A stretch of 64,000 bases of DNA. It comes from Oryzias latipes (taxonomy: Eukaryota; Chordata; Actinopteri; Beloniformes; Adrianichthyidae). A program made the position numbers and the translations under genes. How positions within the stretch are numbered: position 1 is the stretch's first letter; every line of letters starts with the position of its first letter. The DNA lies in the NCBI RefSeq assembly GCF_002234675.1, contig NC_019876.2, positions 24,019,371 through 24,083,370 of the forward strand. Reading direction: 5' to 3'. The notes beneath the pieces are model-generated. The model saw only the letters and a list, made by a program, of their open reading frames with translations, did not search any database and had not been told where the DNA came from. Positions 47,559 through 58,874 of the stretch are shown here, piece after piece.

Positions 47559-48945
47559 ATGGTGACACCTGCTCAGTTTGTCGTCATTCTGACATGTTTG
47601 CTTTCAGGGAACACTGGTGAGTTATGATATTTCATGCTTAAAAACATTGATTATTTTTAATCTGTATTAAGATTAAGGTATATATTATTTTTTTATGTCT
47701 TTTTTATTCTTTATTTTAGCACAGAGCATTTCTCTGGGATCATCTTCATCTGTTCTTCAAGAAAGTGTTTTTAAATCAGCTCACATTGGAGAAACTGTGA
47801 CTTTACCATGTTTCTATAAAGAATTTTATTTAAAATATGTCTCATGGTACATATATATTCTGGGGAAAAAACCAAAACAGTTATCTTATTTACGTAAATA
47901 TGACAAAAATGTAACTCTTAGCGATGAATTCAAGAACAGGTTTACTTTAAAACCAGGAAACCAAAGTAGTCATTTGATAATTTCAGACCTGAAACAATTG
48001 GACTCAGCTACTTACTTCTGTATAGCTGGTTATCAAACACACCTGACTTTCACAGCAGCTTTTACAGTTGATGTAAAAGGTTCAGGTTTAACCATCCAGA
48101 CTTCAGTGGATCAGTCGTCCTCTGAGAACATCCATGCAGGAGACTCTGTGACTCTGAACTGTACAGTACACACTGGGAGCTGTGATGAAGAACACAGAGT
48201 TTACTGGTTCAAAGACTCTGAAGACTCTCATCCAGGACTCATTTACACTCATGGAGGCAGGAAAGATCAGTGTGAGAGAAAGAACACAAAAACACACAGC
48301 TGTTTCTACAAGCTGTACACGAAGAACCTGAATCGAACTCATGCTGGGATCTACTACTGTGCTGTTGTCTCATGTGGACACATACTATTTGGAAATGGAA
48401 CCAAGCTGGACCTCACAGGTGAGTTACAGTGATGATCTTTGTAGTCTGCGAAGACACATTAAAAAAAAAAAAAGTTCAAATCAGACATGTGTTTGTGTGA
48501 CTCTTTGCAGGTCAGCCGAACTCTTTGTTGGTGTATTTCTTAACTGGATCTTTGACCTTCATGAGCATCGTTGTTATTTTTCTTGTTTACAAGATTACAA
48601 AAGATATTTGCTGCCAGTCTAAAGGTAAAGAAACTATGACTCTTACTTTTTCTCACTGTTCTCTGAAAATGCTTTTAAACACTTTGTCTGTTAAACCAGA
48701 TCAAATATCAGCAGCTGGCTCTACACCACAAACAGAGGTCAGATTTTAACTTAAAATAACACCACATACTATTGTCTCAAAGGTTAGAGTTGATTTTTCT
48801 TTGTATTTTTTTTCTTCAGATTGAGAGCGAAGACACAGAAAGTCTTCATTACGCTGCTATCAATGTTAAGAGGTCCAACAAATCAAGAAGACAGAACGGC
48901 TCCATCACAGACTGTATTTATGCGAGTGTGACACAGCAGAACTGA
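47559..48945 (+). CDS. nitr: Novel immune-type receptor (NITR) with ITIM, 344 aa
   Basis: Five exons, all phases consistent: 47559-47616 (signal MVTPAQFVVILTCLLSG), 47720-48418 (V plus I), 48511-48624 (TM LLVYFLTGSLTFMSIVVIFL), 48700-48737 and 48820-48945 (tail, TGA). The V domain has TLPCFYKEF, SWYIYILGKKPKQ and DSATYFCIAGY; its J-like end is degenerate (TFTAAFTVDV). The I domain has NCTVHTGSCDEEH, DQCERK, HSCFY, YYCAVVSCG and LFGNGTKLDL. The tail has LHYAAI, a good ITIM, and CIYASV, an ITIM-like motif with Cys at -2. NITRs with ITIMs are known to recruit SHP-type phosphatases and inhibit cytotoxic cells; this is inferred here. Exon layout mirrors the minus-strand NITR at 20.8-22.8 kb (phases 1-1-1-0). 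Confidence 0.9.
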
Positions 48946-49070
48946 ATCTGTTTTACATCAACGTTATTTCCTACAAATCGTTTATCTACTTTTTGTATGC
49001 TTTTCTTTTTTTTTTTTTTTTTGCTTTACTTGTTTTCTAGGAATTATCTCTGCAATATTTGTTTATGCAA

Positions 49071-49076
49071 AATAAA
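49071..49076 (+). terminator. Polyadenylation signal of the NITR
   Basis: AATAAA 126 nt after the stop codon at 48945. Confidence 0.6.
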
Positions 49077-49366
49077 TAGATGGATGTTCTACTGTAATGA
49101 CTTCGTAAAAAGTAAAATTCTGAAAACACTTTTTTGAAACTTGTTTAATTTTTTTTTTTTTTTTAATAAAACTTGTTTACAGTACAATGAATGTGTTTAC
49201 CTGTTTGTCATTTTCTTTGAAGCCCAGACTAGTTTCTGGTTCTCTGGAATTTTGCGGCAAAACCGCAACATTGACACATAAAGATACTGGAACTCCTGCA
49301 TAAGTCTTGGCTTGTGTTGTGGGACGGATGTCAGACACAGACATGGGGTTATTAATATAACAGGGG

Positions 49367-50395
49367 TTATTAATCTTCAGACAAACCAAAGGTATGTTTG
49401 AATAAACCCCTTTTGTAATTGAGGCCAAACTTTATTAATTTCAATCATGTTTGAAAATCTTTGGTGTTGGACCGGACGGAAAAGGAAAGAAGGGAAGAAG
49501 AGAGAGGGATGTTAGAGAGAGGGGGGGGGGTAGGAGGGTAATAATAGGAGGGGGGGTAAGACCATGAAGCAGCATAGAGCAGACAGGTTTACTGGTTGTT
49601 TATCATCACGGTAAGGTTCAAATGTAGTACAGAAAGGGCGGGGCCTGTCCACACACACACTCAAATGTTATCAACACACCTGCTAGCTGCAAAAATGTCC
49701 ACATGTCAACATGTACACAAAACAGATGGTGTTCACACGCATACTTATGTCTTAAAACCAACTAGTGTGAAGCATTTAATTCATTCAATCATGCAAACTA
49801 TTAGTGCAAAGGTGAGGTGAGCTAACACCTGTGCTTAGGTGAGTGTTCATGTTCTTCTAAAATTGATGGTGGAATGTGAAAAGAAGGAGGGACATTGCCC
49901 AGCCATTCCCACACCAAGACCTCCGCCGCAGCAGCGGCAGCCAGAACCCCAGAGAGAGAGGAGCCAGAAAGCGCCGCCCCCCCGGAGCAAGTCCAGGCTC
50001 CCACCCCCAAGCACAGGCCCTAGAAGAGCTCTGGTCAGGCCTCGACGGGACCGAGGCAGCCAACCTGCCGGGGCAACCGCCGATTGCCTCAGTGGAGACC
50101 CCGACCCCCCAAGGTCCCGTACCAATAGTGGGCTCCCCCTCCCCCCCGGAACGCCCCCCCACAGGACAGGGCCGACAAGCCCCCCACCCCAGACCCTGCA
50201 GCCGAGGCGGATGACACCCAGAGCGACCGGGGGTCCCAAGAGGGTTGTCCCATCCCGTCCCAGAGCCAGGGCCCCCCGCCACCCCCCCCCCCCCCAGCAC
50301 AGGCAAAGGGATCACCCCCCCAAGTCAAGCCAGACCACCACTCCACCCCCCCACCACGCACCCCCACACCCAAGCCCAGAGGCTTGATAGTGTTC
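49367..50395 (-). mobile_element. GC-rich non-coding retroelement, copy 3
   Basis: The reverse complement matches copy 1: the plus strand starts AGGGGTTATTAATCTTCAGA, the inverse of the family's AGATTAATAACCCCT end. The GC-rich body spans 49900-50380. The A tail and last 50 bases seen in copies 1 and 2 are missing, so the 3' end differs, and the 5' end is truncated. ORFs on both strands over the GC-rich body are composition artefacts. Confidence 0.8.
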
Positions 50396-50754
50396 TTCTT
50401 GATACCAGAAAGAAGAGCACTACAATAATCCATTCTAGATGTTATAGAAGCATGGATTAATAGTTCAGCACTGGCTTTGGACTCTGCCAACAATTCTAAG
50501 ATGATATAATGCGGTCTTTGTAACTTGGTGTGTGTGTGCTTCAAAGGTAAGATCTGCATCTCAAATCACACCGAGGTTACTGACTTTACTGCACACATTC
50601 AGGTTAAAAGTTGATTGGACCTTTTCTCTCTCAGCTTCAGGATCGACAATTAAAATCTTTGTTTTGTCTTGATTGAACTTTAAAAAGTTCTCTCCCATCC
50701 ACGTTTAAAAAGCAGTTGTCTACAGGCACCGTTTTCAGTGCAGGTGGGTAGCTG
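50396..50754. repeat. Probable repeat, unassigned
   Basis: CACTACAATAATCCATTCTAG and the phrase around 50560-50640 look like multi-copy fish sequence, but no copy exists in this window and no ORF is credible. Confidence 0.3.
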
Positions 50755-52260
50755 TTGACTTTGACTGGGAACATTATCGGGCGGTGGAAGGAATACTTAG
50801 AGGATCTCCTAAATCCCACTGACACGGCTTCTTTTGAGAAAGCAGAGGATGAAGACTTGGGGGTGAGGCTATCCATCACCCGAGCTTAAGTCATTGAGGT
50901 AGTCAATGTGTTCCTCGGTGGCAAGGCCCCAGGAGTGGACGAAGTTCGCCCTGAGTACCTCAAGTTGCTTGATGCTGCGGGAGTGTCTTGGCTGACAAGT
51001 CTTTGCAACATTGCGTGGTAGTCGGGAACTGTAACATTGGACTGGCTGACAGATGTGGTGGTTCCCCTTTTTAAGAAGGGGGACCGGAAAGTGTGTTACA
51101 GCTACTGGGGAATCACACTCCTCAGAAAGTCTATGACAGGTTACTGGAGAGGAGAGTTTGTCCAATCTCAGATCCAGAAACAACAGTGAAGTTTCCATCC
51201 TGGTCATGGAACAGTAGACCAGCTCTACGCTCTCTTAAGGGTCCTGGAGGGTTCGTGAAAGTTCACTCATCCAGTCCACATCTGTTTCATGGATTTGGAG
51301 AATTCATACGACTGCATACCCCGTGGTATCCTGTGAAGAGTGCTCTGGGAGTTTGGGGTCCGGGGAGCCTTATTGAGGGATGTCTGGTCTCACCGGAGCA
51401 AGAGTTTGGTTTACATAGCCAGCAGTAAGTCAGACCTGTTCCCGGTACATGTTAGACTCCAGCAGGGCTGCCCTTATCACAGGTTCTGTTCATAGTTTTG
51501 CAAGTGATGTTGTCCTGTTTGCTTCATCAAGCCAGGACCTCCAGCATGCATTGGGGCAGTTTATGGCTGAGTGTGAAGTGGTTGGGACCGCTAAATCTGA
51601 GGCCATGGTTCTTGCCATCTCTCGGTGGGTGGAGTGTTCCTGCCCCAGGTGGAGGAGTTTGAATATCTTGGGGTCTTCTTAACGACTGAGGGAAGATTGG
51701 AGCGCAAGATTGACAGGCGGATCTGAGCAGCGTCCGTAGTTATGCGGTTGCTGTACCGGTCCATTGTGGGGAAGAGAGAGCTGAGCCAGATAGCAAAGTT
51801 CTCAATTTAACGGTCGATCTTCATTCCACCTGTGGTCATGAGCTCTGGGTCATGACCGAAAGAACAAAGTCCCAGATACAAGAGGCTGAAAAGACCTTTT
51901 TTCTGTAGGTTGGCCAGGGATCCCTTAGAGATAGGGTGAGAAGCTCACTCACCCGCGGAGAGCTCGGACTAGAACCGCTTCTTGTCCATATTGAGAGGGG
52001 CCAGTTGAGGTGGCTCAGGCTTCTGTTCCGGATGCCTCCTGGACGCCTCCCTGGGGTGGTGTTCCGGGCATGTCCCACTGGACGGAGGCCCCAGGGAAGA
52101 CCCAGGACACGCTGGAGAGACTTCGTCTCTGGGCCGGCCTGGGAACGTCTCAGGGTCCCCCCAGAGAAGCTGGAGGAAGTGGCTGAAGAAACTTTTGAAC
52201 ATGCAAACAGGAGAAAATTTGATATGCGTCAAAACAGAGGTGGTGTGAAGGCAGCATCAT
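50755..52260 (+). pseudogene. Non-LTR retrotransposon (LINE), RT relic
   Basis: Plus-strand fragments in order: GRWKEYLEDLLNPTDTASF (50780), FLGGKAPGVDEVRPEYLKLL (50910), VVVPLFKKGDRKVC (51057), YWGITLL, ASDVVLFASSSQDLQHALGQ (51490), in which the usual FADD is now FASD, EFEYLGVF-like region (51660), and the C-terminal LLFRMPPGRLPGVVFRACPT and GRPRTRWRDFVSGPAWERL (52020-52150). Frames change several times and stops occur, and about 300 nt of the central palm are missing or unrecognisable. Clade not assigned. 32512-32760 is a second, shorter 3' piece of the same family. Confidence 0.85.
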
Positions 52261-53018
52261 ACTGTGGATCTAATTCAATATTAAATTGCATTGTTGTTTG
52301 ATGGCCAATAAGTTTTTGATTAACAGCTTTATTTCCCCCCATACCATGCAGTAGATTTCACTGAATGTAAAGAAAAAACTGCCAACATTGCAGCTGGGGC
52401 TGCTTAAACGCTTCCATTCACATAAGAAAAACTTCACTGTGTCACATTCAAAACATGTATTTGATGTTTCTGACTTCTTTACTATGATCTTCCCCTGTTT
52501 TTACATACCATCACTCAATGATCAAAATAAATTTTGTTCATGAGAGCTCAGAATCCATCAGGACCTCTGTTCATTTTCCAGCATTTTTCTCAACTGGTCT
52601 CCTGAACACCAAGTTATTTGCTGCTTGTGGTCAAGGATGAAGTTTTCTTGTGTTAAAGACTGAAACACAACATACCATTACAGAATGATCAAACATGTTA
52701 TTTCCGTTTTTCTATTTTTTTGTCATTAATTTCGACTTGTAAAAAATAACCTTATTTTTTAGTACAGTGATGTTTAGCTGCACTTTTTTTCTTTTCAGAC
52801 TCCTTATGTTGAATGTATTGTGATTATCTGAGCTGAGATCAGACTATAATGCTCTGTCTTCCTGTCAAATGTCACTTCTCACATTCTCAAGCTGTTTCAG
52901 ATACTTATCATGATCATTCAAACCACCAGAGCCTTGTTTGAGTCCCCCTATCAAACATGTCTTTGCTTCTCATATGCACAGACTGACAGCAGTTGAAATA
53001 AAAAAAACAGATCTTTAT
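52261..53018. other. 3' flank of the V-set receptor; nothing recognised
   Basis: AT-rich. Minus-strand AATAAA at 53019-53014 overlaps the stop of the receptor gene and could be its polyadenylation signal. Confidence 0.4.
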
Positions 53019-53733
53019 TCAAACAGAACTGTAAGTCTTTCTTCTGACAGAATACATCACACAAGTCTCCAACTTTCTGTTTTCTGCAGGTCGTCCATTT
53101 TTTCTGGATTTTGAAAACTTATGAGCAGCAGAGTTTGGGTCAGAAGAATCTTGAGTCTGAAATACAGATATTCTGAATTAAATGCTAACAGCAGAAAACT
53201 AATGAAGAACCATGGACTAAAAACAAAAAGCTTCACCTTCAGGCTGTCAGTGTGCAGATTTTCCTTTGCTTAAAAATTGAATATAAAGGCCATATGTCAA
53301 GTTTTAGTACAAACACGTTGAAAATGTGCAAATTTGCCTTAAAATTTCTTACTGAACGTACCTGCACAATGATGTTTAAAAATAACAACCAAACCAAGAG
53401 CACCAAAAATGGAAAACCCCATCAGAACAGCCAGAATCACAGTCAGAAGGCTGGTATATGGATGTTTCACACAAAAAGTAGAATCTGTTAAGTCAGAAAA
53501 AAATCCAAATGTTACATGTTACATTTTTCTATTACATGTTTTGCATGTAGATTCCTTCAGCCCTCAGTTAATTAACACTAAAACAGTGAATGTTTAAAAG
53601 ACCAAGACGTGATCTATGAAAACTCTTACAGATTCAGAGATGTATGTGATTTAGATCAGGGGTGCTCACACTTTTTTGGCGTCAAGCGTTTGGCTTGAAT
53701 CGACAATGTCTTGAAGATTTACCTACCTACCTA

Positions 53734-53799
<66 letters not shown>

Positions 53800-55143
53800 T
53801 ATATATATATACTATATATATATCCTAGATATAAAAACTCTTAATAAATGTTTGTTAGTTATGTTTATTAGTTACATGTTTATTTGAACATTATTGTTTA
53901 TGTACTGATGATTAAAAACTACACAGTAAGATTACACAGAGATACTTTTGTATTAAAAGATGAGGCGTTTTATTACAAAGACAGAAAGCAGCAACCATCG
54001 TATGTCATGCTCTGTTGTAAACCGTGCAATGCCGGGAGCATCATGGCATTTCCAAAGCGTGCTCCGTACGAAGCGCTTGCCACGGGAAAATAACAGCTTC
54101 CTTAATGAGCTCGTATTTATCAGGCGAGAACTGCAGAACTGATAGCAGGAGGAGACACGCGGGGCGGCTTCAATAAACAGAGTGATCTTCTGCCGGGAAC
54201 TCGACGTATCGCGGGGCAGAGAGCAACTTTCTGATGACAGAGAGTTTGTGCACAGTGAATTTAAACACGCGTCTGGAGTGACGTTTGTATCAGAGGATGT
54301 CCGATTGGCCAATCTACATGTCAATCAAGTTCTGTTCCTTGTCAGTGAGGATTTTGATTGGCTGGTGGATTTTTAAGAAGTACTTTTTTTTTTTTATCTT
54401 TTCTGGCCCACGATCTACACTCCTGTCCTTGAAGATCGACTGGTCGATCGCGATCGACGTAATGAGCACCCCTGATTTAGATGATGTTAAGAGGATCACA
54501 GCAATAAGAAAAGCATTTTCTGAGGAGCAGGAACCTTACTGTATGACTTACACTTCTCTTTATCTTTGGGCTCATCATCACCTGTAAAGAAAAGACATGA
54601 AGGAAGTTCATGAATTCAAAAGCAGAAAGAGATCAGAGAATCATGATCTTACCTTTAATGATCAGTTGTGTTACATCTCCAATGACTGTATGTCTGTTTC
54701 TGTAGAATCCACAGAAGTACAGCCCAGAGTCAGACTCATCCACTCCACTGATTTTCAGAGACACAGAGCTGCTGTTGGAATTCATTTCAAATTTTACACC
54801 ATCAAATCCATCACAGAAGGAAGGATCACCATCAGAACTAAAGATGGAGGAGATACAGCTGACTTCGGTGCCGTTGACCACTCTAAACCAGTCTGTCTGA
54901 ACTCTGCTTGCGGTGAAATCAGAGCAGAGCAGAGTGACGGTTTCTCCAGACTGGACCTCCACAGTCTTAGACTCACAGAAGCAGCCTGAAACAGACAACA
55001 GACACTACCTTACTGAAATTAATGATGCTTCATTCAAAAGTCAGTTCATGAAAGAAACAGCAACTTTACTGCCGCAGAGTTCATCAGATTACTTACTGCG
55101 GCTGCAGAGAAGAAAAGTCGTTACTACGATGAGGCTCCTCATT
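53019..55143 (-). CDS. Single-V-domain immune receptor, 237 aa
   Basis: Six exons with agreeing phases: 55143-55098 (signal MRSLIVVTTFLLC), 54985-54653 (V domain), 54581-54540 (linker GDDEPKDKEKCKSY), 53484-53362 (TM YTSLLTVILAVLMGFSIFGA), 53268-53237 (KENLHTDSLK) and 53156-53019 (tail, TGA). The V domain has ETVTLLCSDF, TDWFRVVNG and DSGLYFCGFY, plus an extra Cys pair (VSCISS, SFCDGF). It lacks a J-like motif and an I domain, so it is not a typical NITR; it resembles the many unnamed fish V-set receptors (CD300/CD8-like layout). The tail has one tyrosine, CVMYSVR, which is not an ITIM. An 818-bp hAT element lies in the intron between linker and TM exon and does not touch the coding sequence. 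A truncated inverted relative is at 40.0-40.6 kb. Confidence 0.8.
53657..54474. mobile_element. hAT-family element, 818 bp, in receptor intron
   Basis: The ends CAGGGGTGCTCA and TGAGCACCCCTG are perfect 12-bp inverted repeats, flanked by a perfect 8-bp duplication ATTTAGAT (53649-53656, 54475-54482). An 8-bp target and CAGGG ends mark hAT. Subterminal palindromic GATCGCGATCGAC occurs near 54449. The interior lacks a recognisable transposase, so it is non-autonomous. A (TA)n tract lies inside it. Confidence 0.92.
53737..53825. repeat. (TA)n microsatellite inside the hAT element
   Basis: Dense TA dinucleotide array interrupted by ACACACACACA. Confidence 0.9.
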
Positions 55144-55175
55144 CTGTCTTAAACAGGATTTCAGTATCAAGACAC

Positions 55176-55182
55176 TTTATAG
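55176..55182 (-). promoter_or_regulatory. TATA box of the V-set receptor
   Basis: TATAAAG on the minus strand, 33-39 nt before the ATG. The 5' UTR would be only a few bases; a second TATAAAA about 35 nt further upstream gives a longer alternative leader. Confidence 0.5.
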
Positions 55183-55189
55183 TCAAGAG

Positions 55190-56088
55190 GGCGTTTCCGC
55201 TGGGCGTGGTATTTTATAATCTTCAACATATCAAATGAGCATGTGAAAGAAGACGAATGCAGTATGTAAAGTTTTGATAGATCGTTGATGTTTCCCTCCT
55301 GCTGACTTTGCGCTTTATATTCTCTGTTAGAAATCCTCCGTCCTTCATGTGAAGTCTGCTGCTGCTGTCAGTGCTGTTTCAGACAAACTGTTGTCTCAGT
55401 CTTCATTTTCAAAAATACAAGAGAGTGTTATCACAGACTCTTTGAAAATCTGAACCACGGTTACTCTTTTTTTTTCAATCTTGCCGATGTCCTGCGGTCT
55501 TGGTGTACAGAGTTCAAACTGCAGCCTTTTCACCACAAACTTATAACCCTATTGACCTTTTTGTGTTACGAAACAGGTTGTTTAGTCAAATTCCCTTTAG
55601 AAAATACAAAATGTAATCACAAGAGGTCACAATCCAGTGGTTCCGTGTGCAAGTCTCAGAGGAACCAAATCCAGACGGTTGTCATGTGATGTAAAACCCG
55701 AGCTGAATCAAAAATGGCAAAGAATTTTCTGCTGAACCAGGCTCAGCACCTCCACCACCATATTATTGGAAATGGCACTGCTGTTGGTGAAATAATAAAA
55801 TCGATTAATCAAGCTGAATCGATCCAAGCTCAGTAAATCAATGATTGATCCATAAAAGTACAGATCCATCTATATGCCTTTGCTTCTCCGGTGACCTAAC
55901 ACAGCAGTAAAGCCAAAGTTTGCTATTAATGCTAATGTATATTGGTATTTCCCATAGGATGGCTAATGGTTGTGCTTCAGCTGGTTCCAGAAGTGCTCTA
56001 TGTGGTACAGGTCAGGGGACATAGCTGGCTACACCACATGAGGCACTCCCACTTCCTGAAGTCTGCGGTGCCAAATAGAAATCCTTTT
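55190..56088. other. No gene recognised
   Basis: 5' flank of the V-set receptor, then sequence without ORFs or repeats I can name. 55960-56060 has an open frame reading a short transposase-like phrase, too weak to call. Confidence 0.35.
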
Positions 56089-56150
56089 TACCTGCCACGT
56101 ACCTGTCCTCATTTTGGGTTCCAGCATCTGGAAGCGTAGAAATCATGACA
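56089..56150 (+). repeat. 5' LTR remnant of the decayed chromovirus
   Basis: CTCATTTTGGGTTCCAGCAT and the end AATCATGACA match the last 60 bases of the LTR at 1953-2349. The rest of the LTR is gone, so the element is 5'-truncated. Confidence 0.7.
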
Positions 56151-57166
56151 GAACAAACTGGCCCAACTCCGGACCCAGCTGACCCAGAAGGACTCTGTTT
56201 CGCTGTCAGCCAACAAGGTATCGCGCTGGGGCGTCAAGCCGACGCGCTGTCTCAAATAGCATCCGCCCAGTAGGAACTTTTTCGACGCCTGGATGGTTTA
56301 ACACAATTTTAATGGATTTGTCTGGTCAAATAGCTAGCCCTGCAGCTACGGCTACGCTTCCAGCGCCTAGTAACGTCATCACTTCTGCTTCCTCTCCACG
56401 TCCGGAAAACTTCAGTCTCCAACCTGAGCCATTCTTCGGCGTCGTCGAGGCATGTGGTGGCTTCCTACTTCAGTGTTGTTTACTATTCCAACAAGCTCCA
56501 AGGTTTTACCAGTCCGACATTAGCAAAATCACCTTGGTTATTGATTCCTTTCGTGACAAAGCTCTGCAGTGGGCTCAGGCATTCTTAGTGGTCAACCCTA
56601 CATCTCATCTGACATTTGAACACTTCATACTGGAGTTTCAGCTGGTGTTCGATCAACCTAAAAAGCAGGAGGAAGCCACACGTAAGCTGTTAACCCTTAA
56701 ACAACGTAACCGGTCAATCAGCGACCATGTCATAGATTTCAGGATCCTGGCGGTGGAGGCAGGGTGGACTGATCCCGCGTTACGAGGAGTGTTCTATCAA
56801 TCCCTGAATGATAACATCAAAGACCATCTGTGTACGCAACCTGAAACCCACACGTTTGAGGAACTCGTCACCGCTGCCCTGCTCTCGGACACCCGCCTTA
56901 AGGAAAGACATCATGAAAAGACTACCCATCCCCGCAAAAGCCCCGTGCGGTCAGCCCAGGGTACAGCACAGCACTCTTCATCTGCACCCATGTCTGAACA
57001 TTCCAGCAGTTCTCCTGAGGAACCCATGCAGATCGGGCACTCCAAGCTCTCCTCCGAGGAGCGGCAGAGACGTCAGGCGGAAGGTGCGTGCTTTTATTGT
57101 GGCAAATCTGGACATCTTGTCAATCAGTACACTGCACGTTTAACTTTGCAGCCCCCCGCTAGATGA
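56145..57166 (+). pseudogene. Chromovirus gag, broken
   Basis: The gag frame seems to start at the ATG inside the LTR's terminal ATGACA (56145), reaches a TAG at 56271 and a frameshift near 56310, then runs open from 56312 to 57166. The capsid-like region includes FSLQPEPFFG near 56410 and the usual block around LVFDQPKKQEEATRKLLTLK (56645-56705). The nucleocapsid CCHC knuckle is present (CFYCGKSGH) but its last Cys is a Tyr codon (near 57128), so RNA binding would be lost. Confidence 0.85.
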
Positions 57167-58556
57167 GAGGCCGTGGGTGGGTGAAAGAACTCTTGCTTCC
57201 AAGAACTTCCTCTATGTTCCTGTCAAGTTATGTCATGCATCTAAGATTGTTGAATCCCGGGCCCTCATTAACTCTGGAGCTGAACAGAGTCTCATCGACC
57301 AAAGTCAGCCTGGCTAACTGTTTGCTTTCTGCTGTTCCTTCCTTGGACGTCACCCCGGTTATTACTCCTGAAAAGATTGATCTTTCTAACGTTCCTGAAT
57401 GTTACCACGACTTACGCACTGTCTTTAGCAAATCCAAAGCCTGTTTGCTTCCATCCCACAGGCCGTACGATTGTACCATCAACTTATTGGAAGGAGCTCC
57501 TCTTCCTAAGGGTCGGCTATTTAATCTTTCAGGGCCCGAAAAGGTCGCCATGGAGAGTTACACTCAGGAGGCTCTCTCCTCTGGACACTTTCGGCCCTCG
57601 TCTTCCCCCGTTGGCGCCGGTTTCTTCTTTGTCCAGAAAAAAAGATAAATCGCTTAGACCCTGTATTGACTACTGGGAACTTAACCAAATAACTATTAAA
57701 GACAAGTGCTCACTCCCTCTCATTAGCTCCGTATTCGACTCCATTCAGGAGGCCTGCATCTTTTCCAAACTCGACTTACGCAACGCTTATCACCTGGTTC
57801 GGATTAAGGACGGGGACGAATGAAAAACTGCATTTAATACCCCTTTGGGACATTTTGAATATCTCGTCATGCCCTTTGGCCTTACTAACGCCCCTGCATT
57901 GTTTCAGCGACTTGTCAATGACGTTCTCCGCGACTTTATCACCGTTTCGTGTGTGTCTATATAGACAACATTCTCATTTACTCCAAAGACCCCAGTCAAC
58001 ACCCAGCTCATTTTCGTCAGGTTCTGCAAAGGTTATCAGAGAATCAGCTATTTGTCAAGGCCGAAAAATGCCAGTTTCACTCATCCGTCCTCCCCTTTTT
58101 ACGGTATATTTTCGAGGCGGGCTGTATCCGCCCAGATCCAGCTAAAATCGAAGCGGTTTACCAGTGGGAGCCCCCCACCACACGCAGAAAACTTCAACAA
58201 TTTCTCGGATTCGCTAACTTTTACCGTATGTTCATTAGGAACTCTAGTAGTATCGCCGCTCCTCTCACCCAGCTCACATCTACCACCAGATCTTTCCAAT
58301 GGAACTCTATGGCCCAGAATGCTTTTGACACCCTCGAAGGACTCTTTGTTTCTGCTCCCATCTTAATTCAACCAGATCCCACCATACAGTTCGTGGTGGA
58401 GGTCGACGCTTCTGATTCTGGTGTTGGGGCTGTCCTTTCCCAGCATGAAGAAAAAACCAGAAAACTTAAACCCTGTGCATTCTTTTCCAAAAAACTCACC
58501 CCGAAACTACGACATGGGAAATCGAAAACCACTCACCATCAAACTAGCCTTGGAGG
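57163..58556 (+). pseudogene. Chromovirus pol, broken and cut by a younger element
   Basis: The protease region is near 57265 (the expected DSGAE reads NSGAE). RT follows with frameshifts at about 57650 and later, and a TGA at 57822 in place of the usual Trp codon. The RT active site reads YIDN instead of YxDD (57958), so the enzyme is dead. RNase H reaches IKLALE (near 58543) and stops there: the next base starts the LTR of another element at 58557. It is very similar to the element at the window start ([26 protein letters not shown]). The missing 3' half should lie beyond the window. Confidence 0.9.
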
Positions 58557-58872
58557 TGTCAGGAGCCGGGGCCAGGGCGGTTCATCTTTTTCTCACTTCC
58601 GGGTTTCGGGCTTTTATTTTGTTAACTCATGTTCTGTCTTCTGTTGGTTCTTTAGGTAACTTACCCCGGTCTTCACCGGCACCTGTGTACCCACCTGTTT
58701 TCATTTATTGTGTGTGTATATAAGCTCCTGTTTTGGCTTCACTTGTCACCGGATCGTTCTACTTGTTTGACCTCTGTCTTTACGAGCTTAAGAGCCTTCC
58801 TTGGATTAAAATATCCTTTTTGATTCGAACTTCTGCCGTCCTGCTTTTGTGTCCGAATTCACACCCTTGACA
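58557..58872 (+). repeat. 5' LTR, 316 bp
   Basis: Begins TGTCAGGAGCC and ends CCTTGACA. TATATAA at 58717-58723 sits 31 nt upstream of A58748, the predicted first base of the transcript (ACCGGATCGT). U5-type region follows to 58872. Confidence 0.92.
58717..58723 (+). promoter_or_regulatory. TATA box of the LTR promoter
   Basis: TATATAA, with spacing that puts the transcript start at about 58748, the first base of the primer-complementary sequence. Confidence 0.75.
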
Positions 58873-58874
58873 TT

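Noticed and set aside
49839-50559. 182-aa and 156-aa proline-rich ORFs
   Set aside because: Third copy of the GC-rich repeat; composition artefact.
54597-54989. 130-aa plus-strand ORF
   Set aside because: Antisense of the V exon of the minus-strand receptor gene.
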